The notes: generated by a model not told the origin, from the sequence alone. DNA of 64,000 nt from Promicromonospora thailandica (GCF_024171955.1 NZ_JAMTCS010000006.1:1-64000); one strand, 5' to 3'; positions 1 to 9,241 are shown, counted from the stretch's first letter. Program-made: numbers and translations.

Positions 1-92
1 CCATCGAGGGTATCGAGGGCATGGCGTCGTTCCTGGAGCAGGCTGCCACGACGCTGCAGGACGCGGACTCGCAGCTGGCCTCGGGCATCTGA
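1..92 (+). CDS. C-terminal fragment of an unidentified short protein
   Basis: Only the last 29 codons of this gene are in the window. They read in frame from position 3 to a TGA at 90-92 and end FLEQAATTLQDADSQLASGI. The helical, Ala/Gln/Asp-rich tail resembles the C-terminus of a WXG100/ESAT-6-like type VII secretion substrate, but the diagnostic WXG turn would lie upstream, so this is only a suggestion. A terminator-like hairpin follows at 121-150, which supports the stop as a transcript end. Confidence 0.45.
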   Translation, partial: IEGIEGMASFLEQAATTLQDADSQLASGI

Positions 93-120
93 GACCCGCG
101 CCGCGCACCGCGGCGTGCGA

Positions 121-150
121 GTGCCCTTCCCCGACGGCGGGGGAGGGCAC
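121..150 (+). terminator. Rho-independent-type terminator hairpin
   Basis: A 12-bp stem (121-132 with 139-150, one G-T pair) closes a 6-nt loop GACGGC, 28 nt after the stop of the partial gene. There is no long T run after it, as is common for actinobacterial terminators. Confidence 0.65.
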
Positions 151-300
151 TCCTGCATCTCCGGGGGCTTTCGGCGGGCGGTTCTCCACAACCCCCGCAC
201 GTCCACGTCGCGAGAGCGCGGTGAGGCGATCCTTACCGGTCGGTAGAATCGACGGCGGCCTTCGCTTCCTCCTGACCTCTCGACCGGAAGGCGCCCCTTC

Positions 301-1701
301 GTGAGCACCACCCGACCCCTGCGCGTCGCCGTCGTCGGCGCCGGCCCCGCCGGCATCTACGCGAGCGACATCCTGTCCAAGACCGACCTCGACGTCAGCA
401 TCGACCTGTTCGAGCGCCTCCCGGCGCCGTTCGGCCTGGTGCGGTACGGCGTGGCCCCGGACCACCCGCGCATCAAGCAGATCATCGTCGCGCTCCACAA
501 GGTGCTCAGCCGCGGGGACATCCGCCTGCTGGCCAACGTGGACTACGGCGTGGACGTGAAGCTCGAGGACCTGCGCCAGTTCTACGACGCCGTCATCTTC
601 TCCACCGGCTCCATCAAGGACGCCGACCTCGACATCCCCGGCATCGACCTCGACGGCTCCTACGGCGCCGCCGACTTCGTGTCCTGGTACGACGGCCACC
701 CGGACGTGCCGCGCACCTGGCCGCTGGAGGCCCAGCAGGTGGCCGTGATCGGCGCCGGCAACGTCGCGCTCGACGTGGCCCGCATCCTGGCCAAGCACGC
801 GGACGACCTGCTGCCGACCGAGATCCCGGCCAACGTGCACGAGATCCTCAAGTCCTCCCCGGTCACCGACGTGCACGTGTTCGCGCGCCGCGGCCCGGCG
901 CAGGTCAAGTTCTCGCCGCTGGAGCTGCGCGAGCTGGGCCACGTGCCGGACGTCGACATCGTCGTGTACCCGGAGGACTTCGAGTTCGACGAGGGCTCCG
1001 AGGCTGCGATCAACTCGTCCAACCAGACCAAGCAGGTCGTCAAGACCCTGGTCGACTGGACGCTCAAGGACCCGGCCCAGAACACCGCGTCGCGGCGGCT
1101 GCACCTGCACTTCCTGCACGCGCCCGCCGAGGTGCTGGGCGAGGACGGCAAGGTCGTCGGGTTCCGCACCGAGCGCACCGCGCTGCAGGGCGACGGCACC
1201 GTCAAGGGCACCGGCGAGTTCCACGACTGGCCCGTGCAGGCGGTCTACCGCGCCGTCGGGTACTTCGGCTCCGCGCTGCCGGAGATCCCGTACGACGACG
1301 TCAAGGGCGTCATCACCAACCGCGAGGGCCGCGTCGTCGACATCGACGGCAACCAGGTGCCCGGCGTGTACGCCACCGGCTGGATCAAGCGTGGCCCGGT
1401 GGGCCTCATCGGCCACACCAAGTCGGACGCGTCGGAGACCATCCGGCACCTCGTCGAGGACGTCACCGGCGTGGCGGACGGCGAGGCCCCGGGAGACCTC
1501 GACGGCGGCCGCACCGCGCCGCAGGGCGACCCGCAGGCGGTCACCGAGTTCCTCGCCGGCAAGGGCGTGGACTACATCGAGTGGTCCGGCTGGGAGCTCC
1601 TGGACGCGCACGAGCGCGCGCTGGGCGAGGCCGCCGGCCGCGAGCGGATCAAGGTCGTCCCGCGCGACGAGATGGTGACGATCAGCCGCTCGCCGAAGTA
1701 G
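301..1701 (+). CDS. fprA: Ferredoxin/NADP+ reductase, FprA type
   Basis: This 466-residue cytoplasmic flavoprotein would transfer electrons between NADP(H) and ferredoxin. The N-terminus has an FAD-binding Rossmann motif, VVGAGPAGIYASD (about residues 11-23), and a second nucleotide-binding motif, VIGAGNVALDVARIL, near residue 150 for NADP. Length and motifs match mycobacterial FprA and adrenodoxin reductase-like enzymes. The start is GTG 301, with a purine-rich GGAAGG about 10 nt upstream. The last codons (CCG AAG TAG) lie inside the 94-bp palindrome at 1692-1785, so the repeat supplies the stop codon. No redox partner gene is adjacent. Confidence 0.93.
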   Translation: MSTTRPLRVAVVGAGPAGIYASDILSKTDLDVSIDLFERLPAPFGLVRYGVAPDHPRIKQIIVALHKVLSRGDIRLLANVDYGVDVKLEDLRQFYDAVIFSTGSIKDADLDIPGIDLDGSYGAADFVSWYDGHPDVPRTWPLEAQQVAVIGAGNVALDVARILAKHADDLLPTEIPANVHEILKSSPVTDVHVFARRGPAQVKFSPLELRELGHVPDVDIVVYPEDFEFDEGSEAAINSSNQTKQVVKTLVDWTLKDPAQNTASRRLHLHFLHAPAEVLGEDGKVVGFRTERTALQGDGTVKGTGEFHDWPVQAVYRAVGYFGSALPEIPYDDVKGVITNREGRVVDIDGNQVPGVYATGWIKRGPVGLIGHTKSDASETIRHLVEDVTGVADGEAPGDLDGGRTAPQGDPQAVTEFLAGKGVDYIEWSGWELLDAHERALGEAAGRERIKVVPRDEMVTISRSPK

Positions 1702-1785
1702 AACTGTGGCGAGATAGAACTGGGGCGGGACGAACCACCTGGTTCGTCCCGCCCCAGTTCTATCTCGCCACAGTTCTACTTCGGC
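1692..1785. repeat. 94-bp palindromic element, family A copy 1
   Basis: Arms 1692-1737 and 1740-1785 are perfect 46-bp inverted repeats separated by 2 nt. Each arm contains two diverged 16-bp units (TAGAACTGTGGCGAGA at 1699-1714 and TAGAACTGGGGCGGGA at 1715-1730). The element begins within the fprA coding sequence and provides its TAG stop. A sister copy lies at 53790-53883. The stem is far longer than a normal terminator, although it may act as one between fprA and htpX. Confidence 0.9.
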
Positions 1786-1840
1786 ACCGCCGGGGAACCC
1801 CGGACCTGGCTGGCGCGTTCTGGGGGTGGAAAGGAGTGCG

Positions 1841-2764
1841 ATGCACAAGCACTACAACGGGCTGAAGACCGCCGCCCTGTTCGGCGGGATGTGGGCCGTG
1901 ATCCTCGGGCTCTGGGCTCTGTTCGGCCGGAGCAGCGGCATGTTGTGGATCTTTGTGCTCATCGGTCTGGTGACCACGGCCTACGGCTACTGGAACTCCG
2001 ACAAGCTGGCGATCCGCGCGATGCACGCCTACCCCGTCACGGAGCTCCAGGCGCCGGAGATGCACCGCATCGTGCGCGAGCTGTCCACCGCGGCGCGCCA
2101 GCCGATGCCTCGGCTCTACATCTCGCCCACCAAGGCGCCGAACGCGTTCGCCACGGGCCGCAACCCGCAGAACGCCGCCGTCTGCTGCACCGAGGGCATT
2201 CTGCAGCTGCTCGACGAGCGCGAGCTGCGCGGGGTGCTGGGCCACGAGCTGATGCACGTCTACAACCGCGACATCCTCACGTCCTCGGTCGCCTCCGCGC
2301 TGGCCGGCGTGATCACGGCCCTGGCGCAGTTCCTCCTGTTCTTCGGCGGCGGCGACCGCCGCGAGGGCGGCAACCCGCTCGCCGCGCTGGCCATGGCGTT
2401 CCTCGCCCCGGTCGCGGCGATGCTGATCCAGATGGCGATCTCGCGCACCCGCGAGTACGACGCCGACGAGGACGGCGCCCGGCTGACCGGCGACCCGCTG
2501 GCCCTGGCCTCGGCGCTGCGCAAGCTGGAGCAGGGCACCCAGCGCGCCCCGCTGCCGCAGGACCGCGACCTCACGAACGTCTCGCACCTCATGATCGCCA
2601 ACCCGTTCCGCGGGGCCGGGATCGGCCGTCTGTTCGCCACCCACCCGCCGATGCCGGACCGGATCCGCCGGCTCGAGGCGATGGCCGGCGGCCCGTCGGG
2701 CGGTTACGGCCTCGGCTCGGGCCCTGACGCGCCGCCGTGGGGCACCCCGCCCGGCATGCTCTGA
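1841..2764 (+). CDS. htpX: HtpX-family membrane zinc metalloprotease
   Basis: The 307-residue protein is an M48-family protease for quality control of membrane proteins. Two N-terminal hydrophobic segments (about residues 10-50) precede the zinc motif HELMH (His135, Glu136, His139). A further hydrophobic hairpin follows, then REYDADEDG, which carries the third ligand glutamate. The start at ATG 1841 is chosen because AAGGAG lies 5 nt upstream. An in-frame GTG at 1826 lacks a Shine-Dalgarno sequence. The C-terminus is Gly/Pro-rich. Its neighbours are unrelated, so it is probably a single-gene unit. Confidence 0.93.
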   Translation: MHKHYNGLKTAALFGGMWAVILGLWALFGRSSGMLWIFVLIGLVTTAYGYWNSDKLAIRAMHAYPVTELQAPEMHRIVRELSTAARQPMPRLYISPTKAPNAFATGRNPQNAAVCCTEGILQLLDERELRGVLGHELMHVYNRDILTSSVASALAGVITALAQFLLFFGGGDRREGGNPLAALAMAFLAPVAAMLIQMAISRTREYDADEDGARLTGDPLALASALRKLEQGTQRAPLPQDRDLTNVSHLMIANPFRGAGIGRLFATHPPMPDRIRRLEAMAGGPSGGYGLGSGPDAPPWGTPPGML

Positions 2765-2891
2765 CCCGTTCCGACGCCGTCCCGACGTCACCCGCGAAGC
2801 GGTCGTCCCGGCCTCCGGGGCCGGATACGGTGAGCAGATCCCGACCGGACGTGCAGGGGCGTCCGGGTGTCACGCAGAAGGAGCACCACAC

Positions 2892-3386
2892 ATGGCCGAC
2901 TCGTCGTTCGACATCGTCAGCAAGGTCGACCGCCAGGAGGTCGACAACGCGCTGAACCAGGCCGCGAAGGAGATCTCGCAGCGGTACGACTTCAAGAACG
3001 TCGGCGCGTCGATCTCCTGGAGCGGCGAGAGCATCGTGATCGTCGCCAACTCGTCGGAGCGCGTGCTCGCGGCGCTCGACGTCTTCGAGACCAAGCTGGT
3101 CAAGCGGGGCATCTCGCTCAAGGCGCTGGAGCTCGGCGACCGGGAGCCGAAGGCGTCCGGCAAGGAGTACCGCCTCGTGGCGACGCTCAAGGAGGGCCTC
3201 GCGGGCGAGTCCGCGAAGAAGGTCACCAAGATCATCCGCGACGAGGGCCCGAAGGGCGTGAAGACCCAGATCACGGGCGACGAGGTCCGCGTGACCAGCA
3301 AGTCCCGCGACCAGCTCCAGGAGGTCCAGGCGCTGCTCAAGGGCTCGGACTTGGACTTCGCCCTCCAGTTCGTCAACTACCGCTGA
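2892..3386 (+). CDS. YajQ-family cyclic-di-GMP/nucleotide-binding protein
   Basis: The 164-residue protein has the full-length YajQ fold signature: it starts [19 protein letters not shown] and has two ferredoxin-like repeats, ending FALQFVNYR. Some members of this family bind cyclic-di-GMP and modulate transcription regulators; others are of unknown role. It is cytoplasmic, with no signal sequence. AGAAGGAG lies 7-8 nt before the ATG. It converges on the MFS gene across a terminator hairpin at 3399-3429. Confidence 0.93.
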   Translation: MADSSFDIVSKVDRQEVDNALNQAAKEISQRYDFKNVGASISWSGESIVIVANSSERVLAALDVFETKLVKRGISLKALELGDREPKASGKEYRLVATLKEGLAGESAKKVTKIIRDEGPKGVKTQITGDEVRVTSKSRDQLQEVQALLKGSDLDFALQFVNYR

Positions 3387-3398
3387 CGCTCCGGACGC

Positions 3399-3429
3399 GG
3401 GCGGGGCGCCGGGTCCCGGCGCCCCGCCC
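3399..3429. terminator. Bidirectional terminator hairpin
   Basis: A perfect 14-bp GC stem (3399-3412 with 3416-3429) and a 3-nt loop lie between two convergent genes. It has no T tract on either side. Confidence 0.7.
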
Positions 3430-3434
3430 CGGGC

Positions 3435-4973
3435 TCACCCGACGCCCACCGGCTCGGTGCTCACCGGCCCAGCACCTACCGGATCGGTGGGCCGTGCGGC
3501 CGCGTCGCCCGTGACCGGTGCCCGGTCGGTGAGCGACAGCCCCTGGCCCCGGCGCCGGAAGAGCAGTGCGGAGAGCACGGCTCCCGCCGCGAAGAACCCC
3601 GCGCTCCACCAGTCCGCGGTCGAGTAGCCGGTCAGCGCCGCCTGCTCGGCGACGGCCGCCGAGGCCGGGGCGTGCGCCACCAGGTAGTCGACGGTGGCCG
3701 TCGCGGCCAGGGTGTTGAGCAGCGCGGTGCCGATGGAGCCGCCCACCTGCTGGCTCGTGTTCACCGTCGCCGACGCCACCCCCGCGAACTCCCGGTCCAC
3801 GCCGAGGGTCGCCGTCTGCATCGACGCGGGCATGATCGTGCCCATCGCGAAGCCGATCATCATCAGGCCCGGCAGCACGCCCGTGGCGTAGCTGCTCGAG
3901 GCGTCCAGGAAGGTGAGGTCGACCATCCCGGCGGCGCCCAGCGTCATCCCGATCGGTACGAGCACCTTGGGGCCGAACCGGGGGACGAGCAGGTTGGTGC
4001 CGAGCTGCGCGGCGAGCACGAGCATCCCGATCATGGGCAGGAAGGCCAGGCCCGTCCGGATGGGCGAGAACCCGAGCGTGAGCTGCAGGTAGTACGTCAC
4101 GAAGAGGAAGATGCCGAACAGGCCGGCCCCGGCGATGAGCACCGACAGGTAGGCCGCTCCGCGGTTGCGGTCGAGCACCACGGACAGCGGCAGCAGCGGG
4201 TGGGCGGCACGCCTCTGCCACCCGGCGAACGCGGTCAGCAGCACGCCCGACGCCGCGAGCGGGGCCCAGGTCAGGGGTGCGTCCCAGCCGCCGGTCTCCG
4301 CGTTCGAGAAGCCGAGCACGAGGCTGAACAGCGCGGCCGAGACGAGCAGGGTGCCCGGGACGTCCAGCCTCGGCCGCGGACCGCTGCGCGCCAGGCGCGG
4401 GATGAACGCCAGGGCGCCCACCAGGGCCACAGCGGCGATCAGCACGTTGATGTAGAGGTTCCAGCGCCAGTCGAGCGTCTCGGTGAGCACGCCCCCGAGG
4501 AGCAGCCCGACGGCGCCGCCCGCCCCGGCGATCGCGCCGAACACGCCGAAGGCGCGGGCGCGCTCGCGCGGCACGGTGAACGTGGTGGTCAGCACGGCGA
4601 GCGCGGTGGGCGCGAGAAGTGCGCCGAACACGCCCTGCAGGGCGCGCGCGGCGACGAGCAGCTCGAACGACGGTGCCGCGCCGCCCAGCGCCGAGGCGCC
4701 GGCGAAGCCGACGAGCCCGATGACGAAGGTGCGCTTGCGGCCCAGAAGGTCGGAGAGCCGACCGCCGAGCAGGAGGAGGCTCGCGAAGGCGAGCGAGTAC
4801 GCCGTGATGACCCACTGCCGACGGCCGTCCGTGAAACCGAGGTCGGCCTGGGCGGAGGGGAGCGCGATGTTCACCACGGTGGCGTCGAGCACGACCATGA
4901 GCTGGGCGAGCGCGACCACGACGAGCGTGATCCAGCGACGGCGGTCCGTCGCGGGGGCTGGTGTCCGGTCCAT
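3435..4973 (-). CDS. DHA2-type MFS multidrug efflux transporter
   Basis: The 512-residue protein has about 14 hydrophobic segments, the arrangement of drug:H+ antiporter family 2 pumps. The loop 2-3 signature GGRLSDLLGRKRTF (MFS motif A) and the opening motif LVVLDATVVNIALPS are typical of EmrB/QacA-like exporters. It is divergently transcribed from a TetR gene, and an operator-like dyad (4985-5010) overlaps the start region, so TetR repression is likely. The start at 4973 is preferred over an in-frame ATG at 4985, because the latter lies in the operator. TATATG about 10 nt upstream suggests a very short or absent leader. The substrate cannot be predicted. Confidence 0.9.
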   Translation of the reverse strand: MDRTPAPATDRRRWITLVVVALAQLMVVLDATVVNIALPSAQADLGFTDGRRQWVITAYSLAFASLLLLGGRLSDLLGRKRTFVIGLVGFAGASALGGAAPSFELLVAARALQGVFGALLAPTALAVLTTTFTVPRERARAFGVFGAIAGAGGAVGLLLGGVLTETLDWRWNLYINVLIAAVALVGALAFIPRLARSGPRPRLDVPGTLLVSAALFSLVLGFSNAETGGWDAPLTWAPLAASGVLLTAFAGWQRRAAHPLLPLSVVLDRNRGAAYLSVLIAGAGLFGIFLFVTYYLQLTLGFSPIRTGLAFLPMIGMLVLAAQLGTNLLVPRFGPKVLVPIGMTLGAAGMVDLTFLDASSSYATGVLPGLMMIGFAMGTIMPASMQTATLGVDREFAGVASATVNTSQQVGGSIGTALLNTLAATATVDYLVAHAPASAAVAEQAALTGYSTADWWSAGFFAAGAVLSALLFRRRGQGLSLTDRAPVTGDAAARPTDPVGAGPVSTEPVGVG

Positions 4974-4984
4974 GCGTCGGAGCA

Positions 4985-5010
4985 TATACGGAACTGACCA
5001 GTTCCGGATA
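4985..5010. promoter_or_regulatory. Probable TetR operator
   Basis: An imperfect 26-bp dyad is centred on GGAACT-GACC-AGTTCC, with TAT/ATA at its outer ends. It sits between the divergent MFS and TetR genes and overlaps the likely minus-strand promoter. Confidence 0.7.
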
Positions 5011-5070
5011 CGGTGGGTTCAGTAATTGGTCCGGGTAGGGTCGTGGGATGCGGAGAGGAGGCCGACGGCG

Positions 5071-5694
5071 ATGATGCGTGTCGAGCAGGCAGAGGCGAAG
5101 CCCCGGCCGGGCCGGAAGCGGGACCACACCCGGGACCCCGAGATCCTGGACGCGGCGCTCGACGTCCTGGCGGAGACCGGCTACGAGGGGATGACCATCG
5201 ACATGGTCGCCACGCGGGCCCGAGCCGGGAAGGCCACGCTCTACCGCCGGTGGTCGTCCAAGTCGGAGCTCGTCCTCGACGCCGTCGGCTGGCTGAAGAG
5301 CCGCGACCTGGACCACGCCACGCTGCCGGACACGGGCACCCTGCGCGGCGACCTCGTCGCCATGATCAAGGCGCCCAACCTCCGCGAGAGCGAGCGCAAG
5401 CTCAAGGTCATGGCGGGCATCGTGTCGATGATCGCCCGCAGCCCCGAGCTCGCCGCGGCCGCCCACGAGGCGGTCGTGGAGCCACGGGCGGCGGTCAACC
5501 GGATCTTCCTCCGGCGCGCGATCGACCGCGGCGAGATCCCGCCGGACGCCGACGTCGAGAAGCTCTCCCTGGTCGCCCCGGCGCTGATGGCCTACCGCGT
5601 GCTCATGCTGGGCAAGCCGGTGGAGCCGGAGTTCCTGCTCTGGGCCATCGACCACGTCGTCCTGCCCGCGGCGGGCGTGCGCCCCACCACCTGA
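5071..5694 (+). CDS. TetR/AcrR-family transcriptional regulator
   Basis: The 207-residue regulator has an N-terminal helix-turn-helix (ALDVLAETGYEGMTIDMVA, then KATLYRRWSSKSELV, about residues 25-70) and an all-helical ligand-binding domain. The start at ATG 5071 is chosen for the GGAGAGGAGG sequence about 9 nt upstream. Being divergent from the MFS pump with an intervening dyad operator, it most likely represses the pump and itself until the drug ligand binds. Confidence 0.9.
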   Translation: MMRVEQAEAKPRPGRKRDHTRDPEILDAALDVLAETGYEGMTIDMVATRARAGKATLYRRWSSKSELVLDAVGWLKSRDLDHATLPDTGTLRGDLVAMIKAPNLRESERKLKVMAGIVSMIARSPELAAAAHEAVVEPRAAVNRIFLRRAIDRGEIPPDADVEKLSLVAPALMAYRVLMLGKPVEPEFLLWAIDHVVLPAAGVRPTT

Positions 5695-5765
5695 GCCGGC
5701 GGACCGGGTGCGGGGGAGCCCGCTCGCTCGCGGTAGCGTAGGGGCGAACCGGACAGGGGGTCAGC

Positions 5766-6647
5766 ATGGACGTCAGCCCAGCCCGCCTGCCGCGGGTGGT
5801 CGCCACCGACCTGGACGGCACCCTCCTGCGCAGCGACGGCAAGGTCTCCGACCGCACCCGCCAGGTGCTCGCCGACCTCGACGCGGCCGGCGTCGAGGTG
5901 GTCTTCGTGACCGCCCGCCCGCCCCGCTGGCTCACCCACCTCGCCGACACCGTCGGCGGCCACGGCCGGGTCATCTGCATCGGCGGGGCGTGCGTGCTCG
6001 ACCTCGCCTCGGGCGAGACCCTCGACACCTGCGGGTTCGGCGACGACGCGGTGCGCGCCGTCGTCAGCGGCATCCGGGCCGCGCTGCCGCACGCCGCGCT
6101 GGCGGTCGAGCGCCCCGACGGCGTCGCGTTCGACCCCCACTACCCGAAGCGTGAGCCCGCGCTGGACCCCGAGCTGTGGGCCGTCCCCGTCGAGGACACG
6201 CTCGGCACGGCCGCGGTGCGCGGACCCGTCTCCAAGATCCTGGCGCTCGACCCCGCGCACGTGCCGCCGCCGGGCGTCTTCGTCGACCCGCCGGAGGAGA
6301 TCCGGCTGGCGCAGGAGTCGTTCTTCACCGCGGTGCGGGGTGCGGTCGGGGAGCACGCGCACCTGGCGTACTCGGGCGCCGTCGGCCTGGCCGAGCTCAT
6401 GCCGCCCGGTGTGGACAAGGCTGCCGCGCTGGCCCGGTGGTGCGCCCGGCTCGGCGTCGACGCCGCGGACGTCTGGGCCTTCGGCGACATGCCCAACGAC
6501 CTGCCGATGCTGACCTGGGCGGGCCGCGGCATCGCGGTCGCCAACGCGCACGCGGAGGTGCTCGCGTGCGCCGACGCCGTCGTCGGCCACCACGACGAGG
6601 ACGGCGTCGCCGAGCACCTCGCCACCGCGCTCGCCGCGGTGCGCTGA
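5766..6647 (+). CDS. Cof-type HAD-IIB phosphatase
   Basis: The 293-residue HAD-superfamily hydrolase has the nucleophile motif DLDGTLL (about residue 15) and the acidic motif GDMPNDLPM near residue 240. The large C2-type cap between them is characteristic of Cof/YbjI sugar-phosphate or nucleotide phosphatases. It is cytoplasmic, and its physiological substrate is unknown. GGGGG lies 6 nt before the ATG. It appears to be transcribed alone. Confidence 0.9.
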   Translation: MDVSPARLPRVVATDLDGTLLRSDGKVSDRTRQVLADLDAAGVEVVFVTARPPRWLTHLADTVGGHGRVICIGGACVLDLASGETLDTCGFGDDAVRAVVSGIRAALPHAALAVERPDGVAFDPHYPKREPALDPELWAVPVEDTLGTAAVRGPVSKILALDPAHVPPPGVFVDPPEEIRLAQESFFTAVRGAVGEHAHLAYSGAVGLAELMPPGVDKAAALARWCARLGVDAADVWAFGDMPNDLPMLTWAGRGIAVANAHAEVLACADAVVGHHDEDGVAEHLATALAAVR

Positions 6648-6765
6648 GCCCCGGATCCTCTCCGCCCCGCCGTCACGTCCCGGCCCGCCACCTCGTCGGA
6701 GGGCGGACGGCGCGCAGGGCGCCGCCGGGACGGGCCGGACCGCCGGCCGTGCAGAGAGGACCACG

Positions 6766-7254
6766 ATGACGACGGAGACCACCACCCCGCACCTGCGGAC
6801 GCTGACGCCGCGCATGAAGAACCCGGCGACGCTCGTGCCGGGCGCCCTGCAGGCCCTGATGGGGCTGGGCGCCCTGGTCCAGGGGCAGGGTGTCCCCGAG
6901 GCGACGCTCGAGCTGGTGCACCTGCGGGTCAGCCAGATCAACGGCTGCGGCTGGTGCATCGAGTTCGGCCTGCGGCAGGCCCGCAAGGCGGGCGAGTCGG
7001 AGGACCGGCTCGCGTCCGTGCCGGCGTGGCGCGAGTCGCCCTACCTGTCCGACGCCGAGTGCGCCGCCATCGAGCTCGCCGAGTCCATGACCCGCCTCGC
7101 CGACAGCGCCGACGGCGTGCCCGACGCCGTCTGGGAGCGCGCCGCGCGGCACTACGACGAGCAGGCGCTCGCGGCGCTGGTGCTGTACATCGGGACGACC
7201 AACCTCTACAACCGCCTCAACGTGGCGACCCGCCAGGTGCCCGGCACCTGGTGA
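6766..7254 (+). CDS. AhpD/carboxymuconolactone decarboxylase-like protein
   Basis: The 162-residue all-helical protein carries a CXXC pair (INGCGWCIEFG, about residues 60-70) in the position of the AhpD peroxidase-reductant active site. The histidine normally four residues after the second cysteine is replaced (CGWCIEFG), so classical AhpD proton relay may be altered. Many such proteins are annotated CMD-family peroxidase-like. GAGAGGA precedes the ATG at good spacing. It converges on the lipoprotein gene with a gap of 33 bp. Confidence 0.85.
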   Translation: MTTETTTPHLRTLTPRMKNPATLVPGALQALMGLGALVQGQGVPEATLELVHLRVSQINGCGWCIEFGLRQARKAGESEDRLASVPAWRESPYLSDAECAAIELAESMTRLADSADGVPDAVWERAARHYDEQALAALVLYIGTTNLYNRLNVATRQVPGTW

Positions 7255-7287
7255 GCGCGGACGCCCGGCGCCCGGTCCCGTCCGGTC

Positions 7288-7770
7288 TCAGCCGAGCACC
7301 GGACACGCTCGCGTGACCGGGCCGCCGTGCGTCGGGTGCACCGTGATCGTGACCGCGCCGGCGTCCCGGCCGGACGCCGCGACGACTCCCGCCGCGGTGC
7401 AGATGACCTGATCGACGGCGACGGCGCTGAGGTCGGCGCCGCGCAGCGGCAGGTAGATCGTGACGTCGTCGCCGGTGTCCTCGACGACCGCGCGCGTGGC
7501 GGTCTCCGGCACCTCGTTGTGCAGGGCCGGGTCGGCGGGGTCGGCGTCGGCGAGGAGCAGCTGCACCGCGCCGAGCACCGTGCCCAGTCGGCCCGTGTCG
7601 CGCTGGTCGGGCCGGAGCCGGCCGGCGTCGTCGACGAGGTAGAGGGTGGGTCCGGGCGCGAGGCCGGTGGGCGGGTCGCCGCCGTCCTCGACGCCGCCGG
7701 TGCCGACGCCGCAGCCGGCCAGGGCGGCGACGACCACGGCGAGGGTCAGGGCTCTCCTACGCGGGTGCAT
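7288..7770 (-). CDS. Lipoprotein linked to a two-component system (GerMN-like)
   Basis: The 160-residue protein has a lipoprotein signal: an Arg-rich start, a hydrophobic core and the lipobox LAGC at about residues 17-20. The mature part has the pattern LYLVDDAGRLRP...LLLADADPADPALHNEVPE, reminiscent of GerMN/sporulation-type domains, but this assignment is tentative. Its start overlaps the end of the histidine kinase gene by 14 bp, so it is the third gene of the operon. By analogy with CseA it could tune sensing by the kinase at the membrane. Confidence 0.75.
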   Translation of the reverse strand: MHPRRRALTLAVVVAALAGCGVGTGGVEDGGDPPTGLAPGPTLYLVDDAGRLRPDQRDTGRLGTVLGAVQLLLADADPADPALHNEVPETATRAVVEDTGDDVTIYLPLRGADLSAVAVDQVICTAAGVVAASGRDAGAVTITVHPTHGGPVTRACPVLG

Positions 7771-9235
7771 CGTCGTCCTCCCTGTCGTCCTCCCTGTCGG
7801 CCGAGACCTCGGGCCGCCGGGGCAGGCGGAGCTCGAAGCGCGCGCCCCCGCCGGGGTCGTCGTGCGCGGTCACGTCGCCGCCGTGCAGCCGGGCGTTCAC
7901 GCGCGCGATGGCCAGACCGAGGCCGCTCCCGTCGGACGACGTACGGGACGGGTCGCCCTTGGCGAAGCGCCCGAAGAGCAGCTCCGGGTCGGTCCCCGCG
8001 GGCAGGCCCGGCCCGTGGTCGGTCACCCCGACGACCACGTGGTCAGGTTCGGCCCGCACCTCCACCACCACGGGCGGGGCGCCGTGGCGCAGCGCGTTGC
8101 CCACCAGGTTGGCGACCACCAGGTCGACACGCCGCACGTCGACCCGCGCGGGCACCGGGCCCGCCGCCGCCACGGCGACGTCCGCCCAGCCCCGGGTGCG
8201 GACGGTGCCGGTCACGACGTGCACGACGTCGACGTGCTCCGGCCGGAGGTCCCCGACGCCCGCGTCGAGGCGGGACAGCTCCAGCAGGTCCTCGGCCAGT
8301 CGCGCCAGCCGCCGGGTACGGTCCACGGCCATGGTCGCGAGCTCCAGGTCCTGGTCCGACCGCCCGGCGGCGTCGGCCCGGAGCACCTCTATGATCGAGG
8401 TCAGGGCCATGATCGGCGTGCGCAGCTCGTGGGACACGTCCGCGACGAACCGGCGGGCCTCCGCCTCGCGCCGGCGCAGCTCGCCGACCGACCGTTCCAG
8501 GGCGGCCGCCGTGTCGTTGAACGTGGCCACCAGGTCCGCGAGCTCGTCGCGCCCCGACGGCGTCAGCCGCACGCCGAGGTTGCCCTCCGCGAGCTCCGTG
8601 GCGCTGTGCGCGAGCCGCTGGACCGGGCGCAGCACGCTGCGGGACACCACGAGCGCGAGGGCGACCGCCAGCGGCAGGGCCCCGGCGATGGTCAGCACCA
8701 CCACGCGCGTCCACCGGTCGAGCTGGGCCTCGGTACCGGCCAGGTCGTGCACCACGTAGACGTCGACGCCGGAGTCCCGGCGGCTGCCGTCCACGTCCGT
8801 GAGCAGCACGGGTGTGCCCAGCACGAGCCGGGGCCCCGCGTCGTCCGCGACCCGCTGCACGGCGAACCCGTCGTCGCGCGCCACCCGGGCGCGCAGGTCG
8901 TCCGTGATCAGGCCGAGCGTGCTCCCGGACGCCGACGTCAGGCCCTCGAAGGTGACCATCGCGTCCGGGCCGAGCGAGGTGCGCAGCCGGTCCAGCGCCT
9001 GCTGGTCGGGCGGGTAGGCGGTCTCCGGTGCGAGGCGCGTGACCTGGTCGCGGACGGTCTCGACGGCGCGCCGCTGGGTCTCCTCGACCAGCGACGCCCG
9101 CGCGGCGGCGTACCCGGCGGCCGACGCCGCCGTGGCGGTCACCATCGCCACCGCCACGAACGCCAGGACCATCCGCGCCCGCAGGCTCCCCGGCCACCGA
9201 CGTCCGGGGCGCCGGCCCGTCCTCGTCCCGCGCAC
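7757..9235 (-). CDS. Membrane sensor histidine kinase with HAMP domain
   Basis: The 492-residue kinase has two transmembrane helices (about residues 20-43 and 190-212) flanking an extracytoplasmic sensor of about 145 residues. They are followed by HAMP, an H-box VSHELRTPIMAL, an N-box NLVGNALRHG, G1 DHGPGLP, the F-box FGRFAKGDPS and G2 GSGLGLAI. All catalytic boxes are intact. It is encoded 6 bp after the response regulator and overlaps the downstream lipoprotein gene, forming an envelope-sensing operon of regulator, kinase and lipoprotein. The signal is unknown. Confidence 0.92.
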   Translation of the reverse strand: MRGTRTGRRPGRRWPGSLRARMVLAFVAVAMVTATAASAAGYAAARASLVEETQRRAVETVRDQVTRLAPETAYPPDQQALDRLRTSLGPDAMVTFEGLTSASGSTLGLITDDLRARVARDDGFAVQRVADDAGPRLVLGTPVLLTDVDGSRRDSGVDVYVVHDLAGTEAQLDRWTRVVVLTIAGALPLAVALALVVSRSVLRPVQRLAHSATELAEGNLGVRLTPSGRDELADLVATFNDTAAALERSVGELRRREAEARRFVADVSHELRTPIMALTSIIEVLRADAAGRSDQDLELATMAVDRTRRLARLAEDLLELSRLDAGVGDLRPEHVDVVHVVTGTVRTRGWADVAVAAAGPVPARVDVRRVDLVVANLVGNALRHGAPPVVVEVRAEPDHVVVGVTDHGPGLPAGTDPELLFGRFAKGDPSRTSSDGSGLGLAIARVNARLHGGDVTAHDDPGGGARFELRLPRRPEVSADREDDREDDDAPA

Positions 9236-9241
9236 GCCGCC

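Noticed and set aside
1692-1785. Family A palindrome as a MITE or insertion-sequence end
   Set aside because: No target-site duplication, transposase or terminal-inverted-repeat-plus-core structure is visible; the whole element is arms. Treated as a dispersed palindromic repeat instead.
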